Positions 60,397 to 64,000 of a stretch of 64,000 bases of DNA are shown in pieces. The position numbers and the translations under genes are program-made. The stretch lies in the NCBI GenBank assembly GCA_030549495.1, contig JAUIRK010000927.1, positions 496,001 to 560,000 on the forward strand. The letters run 5' to 3'. The notes under the pieces are model-generated. The model worked only from the letters and a program-made list of their open reading frames with translations. It was not told the origin of the DNA and searched no databases. The DNA comes from Nectonema munidae. Lineage: Eukaryota; Nematomorpha; Nectonematoida; Nectonematidae. How positions within the stretch are numbered: the stretch's first letter is position 1; the number at the start of each line of letters is the position of its first letter.

Positions 60397-61231
60397 GTAA
60401 ATAAAATATTGTGTTTTCTCTTGAATTAGTATGTAATGATTAATATTTTAGATATTATTGCCTCATTTTCCACCAACTATTTATCAAACTCCGACTTCAG
60501 TTTTTGCCGCTAAACCTTTTATAAATCCAAATCCTCTCCCTATTAAAGTATAATATATATGTTTAATTTCATTTGATTATGGATTTATTTATGTGAATTT
60601 GTTTTGATATTTTTGTTTTCAGACTACAGCTAGTATAAGTGCAACACTCCCGCCTCCTCGCCCACTCCTAACAACATGTTCACTTATTGCACCACTTATT
60701 CCACTAATCACCACTTCTACTGCTAAGCCTCAACCAATCACAACTGTTTTTATAGGAAATATTACTGATAGAATCTCAGATGGTTTAATTAAAGAAATTC
60801 TCTCATTGGTTGGTCATGTTAATTCTTGGAAACGTGTTCAAGGAGTTGGTGGAAAGCTACAAGGTCAGATAAATTTCTTGGTACTTTCCTGTTTTGGCCC
60901 CGCCACTAATTTTTTCAATTTTCTGTTCCATTGAATAATTAATCGTCTGGTTAATAATAAAACAATCATTTTATCAACCCACAGATTAAATTTTTTTTAT
61001 TTCTTTTTGTTTTCAATATACTTTTGTTGAAAAATTTTCTTGATTTTGTTCAGTACATTTTTTTAATTACCCACGCGGGGCCAAAACAGGAAAGTACCAA
61101 TTTCTTATTTAAAACTATTTAAAAAAAATTATTTTTTAGCTTTCGGATTCTGTGAATACTCTGATCCAGAGTCCACCCTTAGGTCGCTAAGAATCCTTGA
61201 TGGATTATTGATTGGAGAAAAAAGACTTGTG
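60295..61231 (+). CDS. RBM25 splicing factor, 5' part (four exons; continues past window)
   Basis: RBM25 is a nuclear RNA-binding protein that affects splice-site choice. Exons 60295-60396, 60452-60547, 60623-60863 and 61140-61231 join in phases 0, 0, 1. The first two encode a Pro-rich leader (MNNPFSSAPLLPNQPF; ILLPHFPPTIYQTPTS). The RRM follows: TTVFIGNIT (RNP2) at residues 106-114, SWKRVQGVGGKLQ, then AFGFCEY (RNP1) at 147-153, PESTLRSL and LDGLLIGEKRLV. The SWKRVQG-x2-GKLQAFGFCEY block is almost identical to human RBM25. Introns are 55, 75 and 276 bp, the last enlarged by a MITE. The donor gtaaga at 61232 leads out of the RRM; no next exon was found before 64000. The ATG at 60295 is 3 bases after an acceptor, so a 5' UTR exon is likely. 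Confidence 0.93.
60452..60547 (+). CDS. RBM25 exon 2
   Basis: The acceptor is aatattttag|atatta and the donor is attaaa|gtataa, phase 0. It encodes 32 residues of the Pro-rich leader. Confidence 0.85.
60623..60863 (+). CDS. RBM25 exon 3: RRM start
   Basis: The acceptor is tttgttttcag|actaca and the donor is ctacaag|gtcaga, phase 1. It contains RNP2 (VFIGNI) and the RBM25-specific SWKRVQG segment. Confidence 0.9.
60880..61098. mobile_element. 219-bp MITE inside RBM25 intron 3
   Basis: Terminal inverted repeats ggtactttcctgttttggcc and ggccaaaacaggaaagtacc bound it, with an exact 8-bp target duplication aatttctt at 60872-60879 and 61099-61106. It has no coding capacity. 8-bp duplications occur in hAT, and ends beginning GG also occur in Merlin, so the superfamily is open. 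Confidence 0.9.
61140..61231 (+). CDS. RBM25 exon 4: RRM, RNP1
   Basis: The acceptor is attttttag|ctttcgg and the donor is cttgtg|gtaaga, phase 0. It encodes FGFCEYSDPESTLRSLRIL and DGLLIGEKRLV. Confidence 0.9.
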
Positions 61232-61307
61232 GTAAGAATAAATATATGCATATATATCCTTCCTTACTTTTTAATTTATTTCTATTTTGTTAAATTTACT
61301 AATCATA

Positions 61308-61345
61308 CAGGGGTGGCCAACCTTTCAAGGAGTATGCGCTGAATA
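61308..61345. mobile_element. hAT-like terminal repeat
   Basis: caggggtggccaacctttca resembles the hAT ends at 34811 and 56354. No partner end was found. Confidence 0.35.
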
Positions 61346-63354
61346 TAGTGTTTTCTGATGATGATCCTAAAAATGGTGTTCTTTTTCAAGTGGCTAACCA
61401 GAATTTATCCGACAATTTATATTAAAAAGCTTTTAAAAAGGCCGACCATTTTATTTTTCTAAAGTCCACTTAGTTCGTTGACCGATTAATTCAATTATTG
61501 ATTTAACATTTTTATATTTCAAAAAATAATTTTATTTTTCTTAATTATCTAAAAACTATATTTCTTAACCTTAGGTTCCCTCCATATCAAAGAGATAAAA
61601 AATTGACTAATTTTTAACAGAAAGTCATCAAAGCACCATTTTGGATTATACAATGTTCCACTTTTGGCGTATGCGCATACATTGTACGGCCAATATGCCT
61701 TTTTAAAGCACATACTTCAAAACGATGGTGAATTTAAAATGTGGCAGTATTTTCATCATCTCTTCTCTCCCTGGCCCAATTTTTCAGCTTATAGTTCCAT
61801 AATACTAGAAGAGTTTTTATTGAGATTTGTAAGATGCCATGGATTAAAATTTCTTGTATTATATGAGTAACACTCTAGAATCTAGATGAACATTAATTAA
61901 AAAAATTTTTTTTTATTAAAAATTCATTTTAGAATTATTTTTTTTATAAAATAGTTGGGTGTTTAATTTTTTCTTTGATTCGCCTCTATTTCCCTTTATA
62001 AAGCACTTGTAAAAGAATAAAATATAACTACAATTTATATGGGAAAACTTTATTCCATACCGTATAGATGAAGTGGTGCTGAGTTTTTGAAACGGAAAGT
62101 CTTATAAAGCAGGATTTCAGAGCAAGAAAAAAATTCTCTGGCTCTACCTCCTCCTCCTGTAAGAAATATTTTAGTCTCCGGCTCCAGCTCTTTCAACTTT
62201 TTTAATGATTAATAAAAATTTATCGTAGCTATACTAAGTATATAATATCTAGAAAACTAGATTATATAACTATCTAATTCTTTTATTATATGCTTACAAT
62301 TGATAAAGATTATCTACATTTTAATTTTATTATATTTTTATATGCTTATGATTTTACACGAGGTGCAACGTTCATAAAAGCGAGAAGATATGTAAAATAA
62401 TACTAGCTTTATATTAGATATACATTGACAGAGAAAACCATGTTGAATATAAATACTGGATAACTGAAATCATATCTACTCATATGCCTTTCGATAAAGA
62501 GACAAATATATATATCTTCTTAGTCCAGGTCTCTAAGAAAGCTTACCTTTCGGCTTTGGAAACTTTGTTTACTTCTTATTTCTAGATATATAATATTCAT
62601 ATACATATATTTCAACTAACGTATTATAAGAAAACTATACTGAAATGTTACAGGTGCAGAAAAGACATCTATTAATATACACATCTACGTAATATATGTT
62701 AGGGTATGTATTGAATGTAATACAGTGTGTAGTGGCGTGTGTTACTAACTATGATTTCTATATGATATATAGAAAGAAATGTGAAAAATACTACTATAAT
62801 TACTATAGGTTCTAGGAAAGTTTCCCAACACTGAAAATTTCCCATAGCAATCTCTTTCATCTGTTGTTTCTTATTTTCATTTCTTATTTTTTATTTTTAT
62901 TAGTGCTTATTTTATTTATATAAATAATATTTATCATTAAGGCGTTGTTTTTTATCATTTTTATCTGATAAAAGCATAAGTCTACGAATTAAAGTTTTAT
63001 TTATTCCTATTTCAAAACCCTCTTTTCCAAACATATAAAAAGTGAAAAGTAATAAATAAAAGATATATTATTTTAGAATGATTAAGAAATGTAAATATTT
63101 TAAAAATTGTATTAGGTATCATAATGCTAATGTTGAATACATCTAATAAAATAACTTTACATTTTTCAATAAGTATACTAATTTGGACTAGTTGATTGAA
63201 GAGTTGGATCAGAAACTAGAAATCTTCCATTTGATTTTTGTATCTAATTTCATTTCGAAGCTTTGGGGGATTAAAATTTGAATAAATTATAGGAAAAATA
63301 TCAAATAGTTCAGATTTTGACTACATATCCTTCCGAAATAACTATATATTTAAG

Positions 63355-63453
63355 TTGCCTGGAGCCATATTTTTAATCCTTCAGGCTCCGGCTCCATGCC
63401 GACAAATCTTCTGGCTCGGCCAGCGTGGACTCCGGCTTCAACTCCGAAGCCCT
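63355..63453. repeat. CTCCGG-type repeat with transposon-like end
   Basis: ggctccggctccatgccg and ctccggcttcaactccgaag, ending gccctg. Read in reverse, the end cagggcttcggagttgaag is a repeat terminus seen in many invertebrate genomes. A second related block lies at 62130-62190. Confidence 0.35.
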
Positions 63454-64000
63454 GTTATAAAGTTCCATACTCACTCTCACCACTTCATGTACACCCATCC
63501 CCCTCCATTTTCTTTGAGAAAGTTTTTCCTTACACATTTTACTTCAATCCCAACAAATTCAACCACAACTTCCCTTTCAGTTGTGGTGTTTGTAGATCTC
63601 TTAATGACCGTAGTTTTCGAAGAACAGTCTCTTGCACTATCTTTTAAATAAATACCTTTTACTGTTTTTATACCTTTTCTTACTATATTTCAAACTTTTT
63701 TTTTTATAAAAAAAAAGCATTCTAGTTTAAAGGATTTCATGTTTGTACAGCATAAAAAAATGTTGTACTGTTCACTTTTTTTTATTTATTGTAGAATTAA
63801 GGTAAATGATGTTATTAAAAGCAGATCTGAAATCCTTCAAAACTTGGAATAAATTTAATAAAAATATGTAACCTCCAAGTTAAATTGAAAAGGTTGCTAA
63901 TACAGTTTTTTTGACTCATTTCTCTTCCTCATCATGTAAATCAATAATAATTTTTATCAAGTAAATATTTTTTAAAGATAAAATTTTGTGTGTGTGTGTG

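Larger units (their letters stand above)
61232..64000 (+). other. RBM25 intron 4 (start) or gap to the window end
   Basis: No further RBM25 exon was recognised. It contains a hAT-like end at 61308 (caggggtggccaaccttt), blocks of ctccggctcc repeats (62130-62190 and 63355-63453) and an AT-rich remainder. The frames at 61664-61870 and 63355-63651 carry no RBM25 motif. (TG)n begins at 63988 and runs off the edge. Confidence 0.45.

Noticed and set aside
61664-61870. Next RBM25 exon
   Set aside because: RBM25 should continue with a KVDAKT-type segment after the RRM; the frame has nothing like it and no acceptor fits.
63988-64000. Telomeric or satellite boundary
   Set aside because: It is a short (TG)n at the cut edge of the window and is most simply a microsatellite.

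Overview
This is an AT-rich animal nuclear window of intron-split genes in long stretches rich in DNA transposons, with few LINEs and SINEs. Recurrent tRNA-derived SINEs, many hAT and piggyBac-type elements, very short ancestral introns (about 50-75 bp) beside multi-kilobase ones, and arthropod-like ELK, FHL and RBM25 genes suggest a crustacean, perhaps a parasitic copepod such as a salmon louse. The taxon is inference; nothing in the sequence proves it.

Three host genes can be built from splice sites that join in phase. (1) An ELK/TCF-type ETS transcription factor on the + strand, with exons 12712-12808 and 16364-18051. Its ETS domain is split by a 3.55 kb intron, and its large last exon keeps a MAPK docking site and an FQFP ERK-docking motif. 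The short 5' exon carrying the start codon was not found. (2) A complete four-and-a-half-LIM (FHL) gene on the - strand, with five coding exons between 42951 and 26652 giving 269 aa; every zinc ligand of the half LIM and four full LIM domains is present. (3) The 5' part of an RBM25 splicing-factor gene on the + strand, with four coding exons (60295-61231) ending within the RRM; the gene runs off the right edge.

Between the genes lie mobile elements. The main ones are a nearly intact non-LTR retrotransposon (50072-54700) with a PHD finger, zinc knuckles, AP endonuclease, reverse transcriptase and three 5' tandem repeats; a 5'-truncated hAT transposon (57031-58960) whose transposase reads through three predicted 53-68 bp introns; the start of a second, BED-finger hAT (56354 onward); a piggyBac remnant (39507-40767); a broken BEL/Pao-like gag fossil (about 40925-41520); LINE fragments; nine copies of one tRNA-derived SINE and one of another; and non-autonomous DNA transposons. 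Three hAT-like MITEs have perfect 8-bp target-site duplications and five piggyBac-type MITEs have TTAA ends.

The genes show no common pathway or operon-like arrangement. ELK and FHL converge: their polyadenylation signals lie about 7.7 kb apart. I saw no CRISPR array, rRNA gene or confident stand-alone tRNA gene. No wholly new multi-gene system is evident. The most unusual items are the repeat-headed PHD LINE, a MITE that fills a mini-intron of RBM25, and a 43-bp-arm inverted repeat inside the piggyBac remnant.
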